Source: Linepithema humile
Lineage: Eukaryota; Arthropoda; Insecta; Hymenoptera; Formicidae
Direction of reading: 5' to 3'
Assembly (NCBI RefSeq): GCF_040581485.1
Contig: NC_090128.1
Span: 27,124,931-27,188,930 of the forward strand
DNA: 64,000 nucleotides
Positions 14,530 to 28,949 of this stretch are shown piece after piece. Position 1 is the first letter of the stretch. Each line of letters opens with the position of its first letter. Under the pieces are notes generated by a model that was not told the DNA's origin, made no database searches, and worked only from the letters and a program-made list of their open reading frames with translations. The translations under genes were made by a program, and so were the position numbers.

Positions 14530-17500
14530 GGATCGTCAACTCGAACGCTTTTCCCATGTAGAATCCTGCCCACGTTCCATAGACACAGCCGCCGCAAAAG
14601 ATTCTCGAAAGCATTCGCCACGTAAGGGAGCGAACAAGCAAGCGGACAGTGGAAAAGTACGCGAATACAAATAGACAATGCGAGGGAAAACGGAGACAGA
14701 CTTCTTCCGTCTTGTTGCCAAGACTTTCTCCACGACGCGGATTAATGCAGCGTCTCGGGCTTCCTCCCGGCATTCTTTCCCGTTCCACTCGAAACCGCGG
14801 AGAAACCGTGCTGCAGGTCGCCCCGAACGACTGCACTGTTCAACCTCCTGTGAGGGGGAGGGGAAGAAGGAGAATATGAATAAATGAATCGTTGGCTCGT
14901 GTAGTGGGCCGTGCTAAGCCGCGGGACAGTGAAGTAAACGAGAGAAAAAGATGCGGTATAAGCGCGAGCGTGAGCGCGCGAGCGAGAGGGCGAGAAAGGG
15001 AGAGGGGTGTGCAATGGGTGAATAAAAGCTATGTCGAGCAGATGGCTGGTGCGGCCATTAGCTAATGGATCCCTAACACCAGTCTACGAGAGTCATCCGC
15101 CACGAGGCACAAACCGGTAGGTGGATGCGTCCATAGGTGGCGGCGGTACCTACACCCTTTCGCTAACCACCGCCCGACCGCGCCAAGCCGGTGGAATCGC
15201 GCGAATTGCAGCTGCGCTAAATCACAAACGGATCGACGCGAGCTTTTCCAGCATCCCGCCCGTCCCGCCGTATCGTTCGATCCGATCGACCTTGCCGCGC
15301 GAAAATAACGACGTAACCCTTCGCACATCCCACCTTCCTCTCTCGCGCGCACACGCCACGCGATTTTATATAATATCCAATCACTTAACGTATCGTTCCG
15401 TCTCGTAGTATCGAGGTCTTGTAAATAATAAAATCGCCGCTGCGCGAGTGAGCGAGCGAGTGTTTCTAAATAAATGATATCTCCAGTCGGATGAACGGCT
15501 CTCCGCTACAGAAAAAAATGAACCGCCTCTCGCGGATCGATAAACGAAGTGGCTGTCGTTACGCGGGAATTATTGGAGCATGCTTTCTTGCGTTAAATTT
15601 ATACTCCCTACCACTTTCTTTTAAGCGACTTTCGAAACTAGTACTCCTTGATATATGTATACTCTCGCACAAATTGCACATCGTTCACATTTTCGGAAAT
15701 GTGCTCGTCCGCGTTCCAGCATTGTGAATCTCGGCAAGATATCTCGATTTCGCTTCTCTCTTAGACTTTAAATTGACTTTGTTACAAACTGTGACTTTTT
15801 TATATTTCAGCATCCAGTTACCGAGGCAATAAGCATTCATTAAAAAAAACTTGAGATTGATCTTTTCTTCTACGTACTTTTGCAGAATATGATGCCGAAT
15901 TGTTCTTCCACTTTTAAACACTTTTCTCGAATATCGCTATCGTTAGAATTAAAAAGTAACTTTTTTCAGTCTTTAAATATACTCAAGATACTCGGTAAAA
16001 TGAATGCAGAAATATGCAGATTTCAAATCGATCTTTCTATCACTTTGCCGACATTCTCTTCTTCACTTAGAAGGAGCGCACGTGCGTACAAGCGGTTACA
16101 GAGGCGTGACGGCGGAGTAAGGGGTACGCGACGATTCCGGCAAGCTCCCAATTACCTAAAATACACTCAACGCAGCGTCCCTTGATCTGTATAATTAACG
16201 CGCTGATCGTACCGCGTGGTCACCAGCGCGTGAGCGTGAAGCGCGTCGCTTTCCAATTTGCGAACGGCGCGGCATTGTCGCGCAACGAAAGCAATCGTTA
16301 CGTGCGATGATACGGCTGACGCGTCACGGCTCGGCAAGCGTTCGTTAATTGAACACCGCGGATTAAAATCCACGGCGGCTCGCTAACTCGCGTCACCGTC
16401 GCGCCGATCGCGTCACAGTTTCCAAGGAAATCGATTGGAGTCATTGACTTTTTCCTACGTTCGCACTACAATTTGCAATTCGATGCGAATTGTTTATTGT
16501 TAAACTCATGTTGAAGTAAATTCACATACTTTCCAAATTATATATTTACAAAAATAAATGTGTAAGAGAAGATCGTTCTTCTTTATTCACAAATATATAT
16601 TAGAATATGTTTTGTGATTAGATCTATTAGATATTCGCTCTATTTCCATTTTCTCTTTAAATTTTAAATTGAATGTATATTGTAAGAGATCGAAAATAAT
16701 CAAGTAAAATTCTTTTCTACCCTTGTAGGACACAAATATTATTAGAGTGACATAAATTTTATTAATAGTGACCTTTCACTTGGATTGCATGTTTGCTACA
16801 ATTAGCAAAAAGAAATCGAGAAAAATTGAATTAGGAATTCCAGCTATAAATACCAGAATGTTCGGATTATCAGAGGTGTTAAAGATTTCCACTGTTATTG
16901 CGCAATGAATACCTTCGAAGTCGGTATTGCGTTATGTAACTAAAGCAAACATCCATCAGCAGTATAAAGCTACAACCGTCGACGGTGGATTTGCGTTGTT
17001 GGAACGTTAATGCGGAAATGTACCCCGTTACAATGTTCTGTGAAACGTGTTAGACACTCGTAAGTGAAGATAGGGTTAACCTTAGATACAGTCACTTCGT
17101 CTGCGAGGCGTCTTAACATTTTGAAGCACCGTCGCTAAATATTCATCACGTCGAAACGTAAGCACCGAATAGTCGCGTTGCGCAGCGGCAGTCAACAGCC
17201 GCCCTTAAGCCGCTCTAATCCGGTGTTTCGCGAATAGTGGAATTAAAATTGCACCACGATTCTCGTCCGCGACGACGCGAATTGTCTTCCTTTGCTCGAG
17301 TTTTATTCCTAAGACGAAAGAAAATGAAAAGCCCCACAAAAAGTCGTTCCGACTGTTCGTACTTGGAGAAGAGTACACAGAAATGTGCAAATTTGTAGAA
17401 TTTTTATGGGCATGCCGAATTTCATCGCTTTTTTTTTACAAATATATATACTTTCTCAAATTTCGATCATTTTTCCTTAATGAGAACTATAGAGCATAAT

Positions 17501-18608
17501 TTTTCATAATTTTTTAAATTTATGAGGTTAAATATTTAATACAAAATTTAAGTTTTATATTTTTTATTAAACAATCTCTCTGAAGTAAATTAAAAGATAA
17601 TGTTCTTTCTTCGTTAAATTTTGTTCTCGATATTTTTAATTGCTTCTACATAATTAAAAAACTATTAATATGAATATTTCAATATTAAAGTAACAATTTT
17701 TTAAGTGTCTAAACCATCTTAACTATATAAGGATCCAGAATATCTTGCAATATTTTCCATTTGAAAAGAGAAAGGCCATGAATCTAGGACAACCTATATA
17801 GTTGAGAGAAGCAGCTTTGTTGTCGCGTTCCTGAATTAATGCCACGTCGCGGCATGTTTGTAACGCTACGTGATTAAACAAAACCGTGCTAGTATATGAG
17901 TAATTACGGCGCAGAGAAATTCGCTAGACGGAGGACTCGGATTCGCTTTTAAACTTTCCAAAGTGCGAGTGGCGCGGGGCGCATTGGCGTAACTCCCGGA
18001 TAAGTTGCCGCCACAATTCAGCTCGCCATCGGCTGCTTCCATCGCATTGTTTCCATTCATCCGGAGGTATGCGTACGCCCCTTGTCAGACCTTTTGAGCG
18101 TCATTGTACACCGAGAATACCTAGCAAACATACTCGGCCTTAAAGCAGCCGCCTAATCTAACTCGATAGACCGTGTCTAGGAGAGCGCAGCAAACGCTCG
18201 CGGCCAGAATGGGGTCGATTCTAGACGCCGAGATGATATAAATAATATGCCAAAGGGAGTTCGTCTTAGTATCCCTTTTACTTCACGTCAAATGGCAAAG
18301 GAAATACGCTTGCGGCGTCCTCGTAGCAGTGCATCTCTTGCAGCTTTGCGTAATTGATCGGGATGGTTCGAGTATCTTACAGGAAGCTAACGTCCGCGAT
18401 AATTGGCCCGAAGACCGATCACCGATCGATAATCCGCCGCAATGCGCTCGACCGCAGCCGAAAGTAGAACGACTAATAACCGAATGGCAGCACAAGGAGA
18501 TCGCGGCACAAAGCGCCCTTGAATATTCAGCCGAAAGCAAATCGACATCGTATCCGCTAGGAAGATAAATATCGGAGCGGATCTCGAATAAATCAGAGAG
18601 AACGAGAA

Positions 18609-18611
<3 letters not shown>
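14530..18611. other. No gene recognised
   Basis: GC-rich, CpG-dense at 14.53-15.4 and 16.1-16.4 kb, and AT-rich at 16.4-17.8 kb. The GC-rich block straight after the repeat island could be promoter-like, but no start site can be assigned. Confidence 0.55.

Positions 18612-18652
<41 letters not shown>
18612..18652. repeat. (GA)n microsatellite
   Basis: About 41 bp of alternating A and G. Confidence 0.95.
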
Positions 18653-18655
<3 letters not shown>

Positions 18656-21600
18656 CGCGCGCATCGCACAGGAGCGCTGCACTGGCCGCGATCCAAGAAT
18701 TTATTCGCCCATGTCGGCGTATAAAAATTTCAACGTTATTAGGATTGGATGCTCCGCCTGGCCGGCCCGGCTTTTCCTCGTGCTATCCGTACGCCGGGAT
18801 ATCCGATGCGATGTGTACAGCTGCGAGCAGTGTCTCGTCGGGCCGACGCCCGTTCTCCCGTTGAATGCAAGATTTTTTTATTTCCGCCTGACCGGCAGAA
18901 TCGCCGGATGTAAAAAGTGCGGCCATTTGTGCACAAATCAGCATCCAACGCTGCGCATTCTATTCTGTTCAAGTGTTCTTTTTTTTTTTACCATACCACT
19001 TATACCGATCTGGATTTGAAATAGAGCGCCGTGATACACAACTAACGTGACGCACGTTCTCAAGTCGGATTAGTCGACGCGATCGATGGTCCCAGATATC
19101 GGTTCTACTTAAAGTTGACGGAAATAGGAACCAAGGATTCCGAAATATTTTCTCCTCAAAACGTATAGAAACGTGTACACACGGAGACATTTGTTGTTAA
19201 TATTACACTGCGATTTTATTCCTATCCACGTTATTATAGACTTTGCATTCACAAATATAATTCGCGAGCTGTGAAAATTTAGGATTACGTAGCGAGAGCA
19301 CGAGGATATTTCCATTTTTGACAATCGCACGGCGCACGCACGTCAAAAATACACGAGCGTAATCCAGAACCCGGCCGATGGCATCCGGACGCGTCGCGTC
19401 GCGCATGCAAACTCACCGGAAATAAAAGTTTAACTCGCACATCCCGGAAGAGTCGGTCTGATCCACGGCTCTCTCCGCCCTACCGTAAATCTTCCTGCCG
19501 TACAAATTTCGCCGCTCGATCTCCCATGAATATCGACTGACCCCCGAATGCGTGGGCGTATCGATTCGACAGAAGCTATACAGACCTAGACGAAAGTTCA
19601 GAAATGGCGCTTAAGGTCGATTGTAGGCGAAAGGAGGATCGCTGCTCTCGGGGATCAGCACGTGGCGTTTTCCAGTGCACAACTTCAATAAACGTGGACG
19701 AAGAGAGGAGAAAGGAAGAACGAAAAGGGCAAGAAGGGAAAAGAGAGTAGTTTATCATGCTATGAAAGTAATGCTCGTAACAGCAAGAGTCATTGACAGC
19801 AGTTAAGAAGTTAAATATAACTTGGCCATGCAGCTAGAAACAAAATCTACAGAACCGAGCGCATGGAATAAATGTAAGCTGTCAAATGGAAACACTCGAA
19901 TAACAGCAGGAGTAAAAACGAACGAGTTAATTGATTTTTCAAGTCGTTCAATGCACAGCAAACATTATTTGAAGAGGAGAATGCGGGATCTCAAATGCCA
20001 AAAACGAAACGACTGGAATAAAACAGATTTTTAATATGTAACAGTCTGGCGGAAAGGAATCGCAAGTCTTTTCGTGGGGAACGAGAGCGAGAGAAAGAAA
20101 GGGAGAAAGTGAGTGGCGAGGAGAAGAGAATTGGAGAGGGACGGTTAGGTCGCTTGTGTCTGTCCCCGAGGGCTCAGCTGCGGCGGCACCACGGTGATCG
20201 ATGTCTCCACTCTCCGCAATTTGAACAATGTCCCGCTGTCTTGGGCCACGCCGCTCACTCTTTCACCCTCTTTCGCGTCGCTGCGCATCCCTCCCCCCCT
20301 TTCCCTTCCTTTCGCCACCCTCCCCCGTCCCTCCTTGGGCGCCATTCCCGGCATTCCCCGGTAAAATGAACGTTATACGAGCGAAAAGGACGCGAACCCA
20401 TTCTTATTTACTATTCCAGCGACGGCTGGCAAGCGGCAGGAATGCGCGTACGAGAATCAACAGGGAGGGGAAAAGGGTGGACGATGAGAACCGCGACTTT
20501 CCGCCACGCGAGCTGCGAAAGTCTACACAATCGGAAGTCTTCCCACGCGAGCTAAGTAAACAGCGAGGATGAAAATTTTCGAGACGTGCCTCGAAAGCGA
20601 TCCGCCCGAGGCGATCCTCACTCACCCCTTTCACCTTGAACCAGGCAAATAATGAATAACTAAAGGTAATCGAACGTCTTCGACGTCGATTACTCATTCA
20701 GTACATTTCCGCGTTCGGAGCACGCCGTTTTAAGCAGTTTGTTAAGCTCGGTGTTCCAAAATGTATGTCATTACATGCTTTTCGAATGAAAACGCGTAAT
20801 AATATACGTTTTAAAATTTCTTTTCTTTTTCACGAAAGCACAAACTGTCCGCGCTCACAAACAAAAGAGACAAAAGGCCATCTTTGAAGCGCTCTTTGCG
20901 CACTCGTGAATTAATCACGACTCAGCTTTTCCGTCGCAATGCATTAAAAAAATTGAAGTAATCTTCCGTTGCGCGAGAGCACTTCCCTATATAATTTCGG
21001 AATAATATTTTATTCACCTCGCGTATTTCGTCGGCGGGTTTTCGCGAAAGTAAATTTTAAAACGCTCAGTCTTTTGTAACTTCATACAGAAAACTCGTGC
21101 CCCAGGGAGAATGGCGGATCACCGAGCTAGCGAGCAGGCGAGCATTGGAAATGCTCCGAAACGCGCCGTCCCGATGTCCTTCGGATCGCAAACCGACCTT
21201 CAAATACGAAACGTGCATCCTTTTACAATTGAACTTCTCTGTAACGCGATGAGACGTCCCGGCTAGCTAGTAACATCCCGGCAAGTATTAGTTCTCGAAC
21301 CGCGAAGCATACTTAACAGACTGAAATTGGCTGTTTCGACACTGAGCCGTTCGACATTCGGTTCGCCCGCTTTAGAGAGTACTTCAACCGTTACTCCCTG
21401 CGAAGTATAGGTACAACGTACTCGAGCTTGAGTGGTTCTTGCCGGTATCACTTTCGCAGCTAGGCAGCATATTTGGTAAGATAATACCTGAGAACTTCAG
21501 CGTGACAATAGGTTGGCACTACAATGGCCGTCGCAATATAGTGTATTTTCATTGTTATGACTTACGCTATGATATTTGGGCGTTCGATGACGGCAGCTGG

Positions 21601-24600
21601 TCTTATCATTCACGACCGCAAGGAATACGTATATATTTATTAATATTCTTCGTGCGATTCAGTCGCATGAAAGTATAATTTTAGTATTAATTAATGCGCA
21701 TAGACGCAGCGGTATGCGAATTTTATCGAATAAGAAAATGTAATGTAGCAAGAATTTAATTCGCAAACTCGGGAAATATCAACAATATTTATGAATATTA
21801 ATTATGCTTCCCTTGTCTTTCTCCTGCCGCCGTTATTAATTTTCTTCGGAATATCTTTCGCACAAAACATTTACAGTTGCAATTGATATGACGCTCAACC
21901 TATTCGCTCGGAATCAACTGTCCAAGTCTCCGAGCGCAAACGAACCCCTAACTTCAGCCGTCGTCTCATCCCTCTTCGGCGAAACTTTCGTCTCGGCATA
22001 ATTCTGTGCCGAGCTTCGGGTGTCCTCACAGAAGTACGTACTACTAATTAATCCTTTTAACAGCGCTTAAATTTAATTAATCTCAAAGTTATGTGGTCGA
22101 TCTCAGTCGCGGGAAACCGCCCCTCTCCCCGAGCGTACCATCCTTCGCTTTTTGCCCGGTAATTCGCCCCCTGGAAATCGTATACATTAACTGAGCTTTG
22201 GAAATCCGATTTGATGGTCTACGGTCCCTTTCGAGCATTCCCTCTTTTCCTTCACCGCGGTCTTCCCGCCGCCCTCCCGCTATTCTCGGAGCAGCACATC
22301 TCTCTTTCACGACTTGTCAACGTCGTCTGCCGCGATATGCGCCGCACGGCGAGCATTAATTTTTCCACCGACATTTACACCGCTCACTCGAAATTACGTC
22401 CACTCGCATGAGGTCTTTGAGGAGGAATAAGAATTCCTGCGTATCCCTCCAAGCAATTATCCGACTCCCTTTGTCGCTGCTTTCTCGTATTACTTCCTAT
22501 CCTGTCCAGTCGAGCGGCATGCAATAAAGGCAAAGTTTCTCTTTTCTTTTTTTCTTTTTTCCTTTCCTCTACTTCTTCCCTTTTTTAACGCATCTCCTCA
22601 AAAGTCGAGAGATTTGTTTTACTCGCGAATAACTTGATTGCACCGCAGAGCTCCGAGTGAATAATAACGCGCGTTGTGGCGGAAAAGAGAACCGGTTAGC
22701 GAAAGGTAGCCCGAGTTCTCGCAATAAAATCTCCTAGACGTTTACACTGTGTACGTACAATAAGCTGTTATTTAATAAAGCGCAAGACCGATGACAATAT
22801 CTCGCAAAGTAATTACCGCATAACTGGTAAAGCTTTCTCGCTTGCTTCTCGATAACGCGAGACCTCCGCCAAGTTAAACAAACTACCTCGAAACTCGAAG
22901 AATAGAAGGACGGAAAGGGGAAGGGGGAGGGAGAGAGGAGAGAAGAAGAAGACGTCTTACGGAAGGTCGTCGTCGATTGATCGACCGTGTGCCACAAAGC
23001 TTATCGGAAGACCGGGGCGTGCTCGCTTTGTACATCCTTGGCGCGCGGTCTATGATCCGACCGAGGGAAAATTTACGGTCTCCACACTTCCTGCCCGTTC
23101 GAAACCAGAAACAACCGTCCGCCCGCCCGCTCGCCGCTCGCCCTACCTCCCGGCACCATGGCTGTTCTCTCTGCATTATCGATGCCGAACCCGCTAAGTT
23201 TCGACCGGGAGGAAACGCTGCACGAGCCGATAGGGGATAATCAATCTCGAAACGGAACGTCTCCCCAGAGAGAGGTCGCGGGGTGGCTCGGCGGGATCGT
23301 GTGCGGGGAGGCTAACTGGTGTGTGTTTGAGTTCGCGTGCTAATTTGCTCTAACCTAATGAGAGACCGGCTTGCACAAACTCTTCCCCGGTTTATTCGAC
23401 CGTACACCGGACCGCATACATGCAGGCATGTGTACCGAGCCATGGGCGTAGCCGTCGGATACTCCAATGTGAAATCTTGCGGAAACGATCAACCTGCGAT
23501 TCCGCAGTTGCTCGCGAGCGATCGCACAAAGTATTGTTCAACTTGCTGCATGCGCTCGTGAAAAGAATTTCTCGCCTCTCTACAACAAACGATCGTGTTT
23601 TTGAAAGTTCACGTCAAATCCGGATATACCAATCAGAGAAAGAAATATCTCTCCGATAATATCGCGCACGTATTTTCATTTAATATTATGCCTACGGTAA
23701 CTTGTGAATATAATATTCATAGGTGCAAATTTGATGTGGGCAAACTGACTTTATGATGTTATTAGCCTTCGTATGCATATATTGGAGTCAATCTTCTAAT
23801 GAACAAATTTTTAGCTATGGTCGACAAATATAATGTTCATAATATTTACATTTATAACAATATTCGCAATACATTATTTATATTAAATAAGTATTATCAA
23901 CATAATTTCATAATTAATTAGTAAATATATTCAGTATAGCTATAGCAAATTAGTATTTCATTATTATCGACAAAATTAAATTGACTTTGCTTATTAAAAA
24001 GCGGAGAAAAATTAAATAAATATCTGAAAATTTATCGAGAAGATATAATATATAAGTATATATTTACACAATCATATATAATATTCTCAGTAAATGCATT
24101 AATTTGCAGCAAGTTGAATATTTTATGCGATAGACGTAAAACGGCGAAAGAACCGTCTGCTAGACGAGACGACTTCGAATCGATACGCGTTACCTTGGCC
24201 GTAATTGTATTATTTACACGACGATGTTTCCTGCTCCACGGCAGAGCCGATACCCGCGAGGCAAATGTTAGCGCAACAATTAAACCGCCGGAAGAGCGGA
24301 AAGGACGGAAGGCGGCGCGACGCGACGCGGTACGGTGTTGCGCCGAGATGCGGCGACGGCGTCCTTTCCCCCCTCGTGAATGCGGACTGTGGCTGCTCCA
24401 TAGACACGAGGCGTCATTATGCGGAAGCCCGAATGAATCGCGACAAAAGGAGGAACAGGGGCGAGGAAACGGGCAAATGTTTTCGAGTAGTCCCACTTGC
24501 GCGATCCCATTGTTATTTAACACGGACGAGGCGCTGACGCCCGGCGAACGGAGAAACGGGCGAGCGAGAAGGGACGAGAAAGGGAAAGCATTGTTGAAGT

Positions 24601-26286
24601 TCCGCCAAATGCCATTCTCTCCCTAGGTCTGTGTACGTGCATCAACCTGATGTTTAATTTCTCTCGGCTCGGGGTCTTGATTATCGATATGCTCTGCGAA
24701 TTACACCGAGCGCTCGATATGTCGCCGATAACATTCCTCCCATTCCGGAGGGGAGAGATCGATTGAATCTTTCTCGGAGACGGTCGATACAAGAACAACA
24801 GAGAGAGCATTGAGGAATGTGTTTTCTGATCAGACAAAGCAGGAAAACACGATCCGCTTTACAAGTACTTTCTAATAATTAATTCTCGTTCGTTGGCTAA
24901 AAAAAAAAAATTCTAATCTAGCAACTAGTTGATTAAATATTCTATTAATTAAAAAAAATTCTCAACAAAATATTTTTTACAAAAGTTGGGTGAAACTACT
25001 GTTTTAATATTCTAGAAAAATGGCGCAATCTTTGTATTAATCAAGCGCGAAGCTTTTCTGCCTCTGCAGATGGGATCGTCATGCAAGTTGCGGTGCGAGC
25101 TTGATGCGCATGGGCTAAATGAAAATTTGTTGATGCGCACACCGGTGAGACAACAAACTTCTATTTCACTGCGATCCCAGATGAAGTACCGGCAGACGAT
25201 GGTCGCGCTCATTTAAAATACACGCACCCGTGTGACGTCGTAATGAAGATATCGCGCCAGCCAGACGTATTTAAAGATTTAAATATTTGCTTAATTATTC
25301 GTCTGCTCCCGTATTCATTGCCATGTAAAACGAATTTTTTCCCATTTCTCGCGGCGGCCATTTCATGCGTTACTCGAGCACACGTGTGCTAAAAACATCG
25401 TGGAAGCGAGAGACGAAAGAATTGAGACGCATGATCATCCGTCGAGGTTTCTCGAGGATCTCGCCCTGCTATTCAGACTGTTCCGCAAAACTCTGTTCGT
25501 CGGAGAATCTTCAGTATCCCTCAGTCTCTATAGTCCCCCTCGTATCTTTCCCATCTCGTCACGAGTATTATATGCGCAGCTGAATGACGTGGTCATTAAG
25601 CTGGCGGATCTTTTTACCAAGAGTGCCCGGTGTGTAACATTGTGACAAAAATCGCCACCCTTGTAGTTGGCCTCATCCCTGCGCGCACTTCCCCGGCCCG
25701 TTCTCGCCTATTCGCCACGCTTACAACGGTAATGAGCGTCATTTCGGTAATGAGGTCGCACGCCATTGAAAATCGCGAAGCAGCCGTCGCAGAAACACTA
25801 GACGCGAGAAGCGAGAACTCGCCGGTGGAGGAAGTCCGTAAAAGTTAATGAACGGGGAAATAACCGTTTCGTGAGAATCCCTGGATCTATTCCCGCCCGG
25901 GCGCCTCCCTTATCACCCCGTCCGTCTCTAAAGAAATGACCGTAGGAGCCGTTGCCGGTCGACTTTTCAACGGCGTTTGCTCTAGCCGAGCGGAACGATA
26001 GTGACAGGAATCCACCCGTTCGCCCGACCTGTAAAAACGTTGAAACGCCCGTGTAAACCTGATTTTCGATTTGGTTTTGCCCTACTTCTAGATTCCGTCC
26101 ATCTTCGCTTCCCCCGATCGCTTACTTCATCCATTTCACGTTCTCACCCTTTGCCACCCCGCGATTATCCCGCGGATGAGGGAATCTCGCGCGTGCCGAA
26201 GAATGGAACATCCATCACGGGCGCATGAAAAGCTGATGTCAAAATCAAAATGATTTTCATCAGATAAATGGGGCGATCAATTAATG

Positions 26287-26288
<2 letters not shown>
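18653..26288. other. No gene recognised
   Basis: Alternating GC-rich and AT-rich DNA. The largest frames (24032-24523 minus and 24114-24626 plus) overlap each other in a GC-rich block and match nothing recognisable. Confidence 0.55.

Positions 26289-26325
<37 letters not shown>
26289..26325. repeat. (TA)n microsatellite
   Basis: About 36 bp of uninterrupted TA. Confidence 0.95.
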
Positions 26326-26330
<5 letters not shown>

Positions 26331-26583
26331 TAAGTGTCATAGAAAAACATATTAAGACATATGTCTTTTTAATTCGATAAAGAAATTTTCTCCCGTTAAA
26401 ATGAGTATTCGAAATTTAATTTTCCAGAAACTGCGAGCTTTATATATTATACAATATTTTTGCATATTTTTTTCGCAAGTGTATAATATAGTTTTATATC
26501 TGTTCTTTAAAAAATTTAGTCTTTTATAATATTTATACAATAGAAAAGTGTATTCATCGTAAAAATGTTTTTCTCATGATATT

Positions 26584-26645
26584 TATGCAATAAACTGTTA
26601 ACCGTGAAATTTCCTTTTCACGATAATAATGCAATAAACTGTTAT
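26584..26645. repeat. Short tandem duplication
   Basis: ATGCAATAAACTGTTA occurs twice, 45 bp apart, each preceded by a (T/C)A(T/C)GAT(A/T)(A/T)T stretch. Confidence 0.6.
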
Positions 26646-28376
26646 CATTTCCATATTTTACCCAAGCGTACACTCTCAGATATTGATCGTCATAAATAAT
26701 CATAGTAGAGGTTTTCATGAATTTCTATTGACGATTTTAACGGATAGAAAATTTCGTCCTATCCATCTTATCTCATTTGCATTCTAGCTCTGCCGTCTCT
26801 TTCTCCCCCGAATAAACGACTGTCGGTTCCGCGAGCGAGTTTTAACTACCAGAGTTACGAACAGAGTTACGAACCGATAGGAACGATGTCGGTGCACGGG
26901 AAAATCCCCGGGATCGACAGCCACCGGAATCGCTGATCGCCGCAGCGTAAAACTGATTTTCGATTTCACCTAGGCATTCGACCTGCTTTCTTATGATCGT
27001 TCCGCTTTCGGTAGCTGCGCTGTAAAATCAGAACTGAGAGAATAAAACCGGAAAGAGATTTCTCGAATTCTATCTTACGTTCCGGAATTTTGAGAGGAAA
27101 TAACCGTGCTGGAAAAACAATGCCGCCAGACCGATCCTTTTTATCCTCCCGCCCTCTTTCCCCTTGGGAACCAATTGTTCGCTACCACGGCCAAGTTTCG
27201 CCGGGGTGATTTGACCGACCGGGACGATATCGTCGGATCGGAAATTCCTAAGTTCAGCGCCAACAAAATACTGGACAAAGCTGCGCAAAACTCATTCCCC
27301 ATCACAATTGACCTACTTTACTACTGTTTCTCCGCTATTTTTGCTGTTTTGTTCTGCATTTCGTTTTCGTTTTCGATTGAAGAGACGTCCTCCGCGCTCG
27401 CCGGCGGAGAAAAGTTTCGACGTCCGAAATCGCAAATCACTCTAGCGCACAAACGGCACGAAAACGTTGAAATATCGGTAATAATCGGCACGATGAAAGC
27501 CGCACACTTGCCAGAATTTACCTTCGTGCGCAGCATGCATGATGCATAGACCGATAACGATTTCAAATCAAACCTAATTGGAGCACAAACAACGTGCAGC
27601 CCGGACTCGGTTCTCCGCTAACGAATTTAAGATAGTTACGGAATCCGCTTAAATTAACATACCGTTAACATATGAGTCGATCGGATTTCCAGTGTGCAAA
27701 CCTTGTGGATATGCCGCATATGCCGCACGTTCCAACGTACTTATCCTATTCGTTTACATGCATAAATAATGTTTCCGCGGGTTTATCTCGAGATTGCTGA
27801 TCGCGGCGAATACAACCGAACCTTTCGAGACGTGGATTAATTGTGCCGGTGACTTGACGTTTCTTCGTCTCGCGACGATGCAAATTTATTACCTCGTTGA
27901 ACCGTCAAGTTCCCTGATTATTTTGCACTCCGTGCAGTGGTTACATGATAGAGGGAAAAATGTTCCATGAAAATTTTCATAACATGAATAATTTTTATAA
28001 CATTTTTTTTAAATATTGCCTCAAATATTATTAAACTTTTATCACGCACTCTTTATATTTTTACATTCAGCAAATTTACATTGCATCTCACGCGAGCGCA
28101 CATAAATTTGAACGTGATATTCGAAGTCCATAAACTCGTGCTGTTCATGAGAAATCCGCATAACTCCATTTACGACATTTTAAACGATCCCCGACCTTCG
28201 TCGGTATCGCATTAGGGCGGAAGGTCGGCGCGTGGCGCACCGGATACGTCGCCGGCACGGAGAACCTTCCTATCGGGACGCGGGACGAAAATAAGAAAAG
28301 GCGGGCGCGTCGCGCTCGTAGAAAGAGCGGAACGGTGACGACCGGGAGAGGAAAAAAAGAAGACACAAAGCGCGGC

Positions 28377-28396
28377 AGAGAGAGAGAGAGAGAGAG
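28377..28396. repeat. (GA)n microsatellite
   Basis: About 20 bp of AG repeats, about 165 bp from a CT tract of opposite polarity at 28561. Confidence 0.9.
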
Positions 28397-28558
28397 GCAG
28401 ATGTGATAAATGGTAATTGCGCAAAAGTACCGCGGCGGACACGAGTAACACCCGTTCCTCATTAGAGGCTTGTTAGGGCGCCCGGACGCGGAGTGATGGA
28501 ATGCGAGGAGAGAACCGGAGGCGCACAGAACTCAGAGTGTTCGCAGAGGCGCCTCGCC

Positions 28559-28560
<2 letters not shown>

Positions 28561-28597
<37 letters not shown>

Positions 28598-28609
28598 GTC
28601 TCGCTCTCC
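28561..28609. repeat. Imperfect (CT)n microsatellite
   Basis: About 49 bp of CT with TTC and GTC interruptions. Confidence 0.92.
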
Positions 28610-28933
28610 TGTCCGACGCGCTTTATCTCCTATCCCTATGCCAAACGTGCGCGCTTCTTCTTTTAGACCAGCTGCGGGAACGTTCACGCGCTTCCGTGAG
28701 TTAATAGCTTTGATTCGCGTTACTGTCGTGCCGCGTGAAGCGCGAGAAAAGAAGTATTCCGGCGACAGATTTCCTACCTTGTGTCGACAGGAATATTAAA
28801 CCTCTCGCTATCGTAACTCGCGGCTGGTGGCCGCTTGCGACTAATGATAGCGAGTCAGGAAAGTTCGAAGGTATTCTCAACTCTACAACTTGCGCAGAGG
28901 GCTTCCCGTAATCCCAACTACTCTTACATGGTG

Positions 28934-28949
28934 ATTAATGATCATTAAT
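28934..28949. promoter_or_regulatory. Palindromic ATTAAT cluster
   Basis: ATTAATGATCATTAAT is a perfect 16-bp palindrome, followed at once by GCATTAATGG, giving three ATTAATG cores in about 24 bp. TAAT is the core bound by homeodomain proteins; a binding role here is inference. Confidence 0.3.

Noticed and set aside
24032..24626. Overlapping 163- and 170-codon frames
   Set aside because: Open in several frames because of GC-rich, stop-poor composition; no recognisable family or splice structure.
27106..27549. 147-codon frame with a hydrophobic stretch
   Set aside because: No recognisable family, no supporting splice or neighbour context; may be chance.
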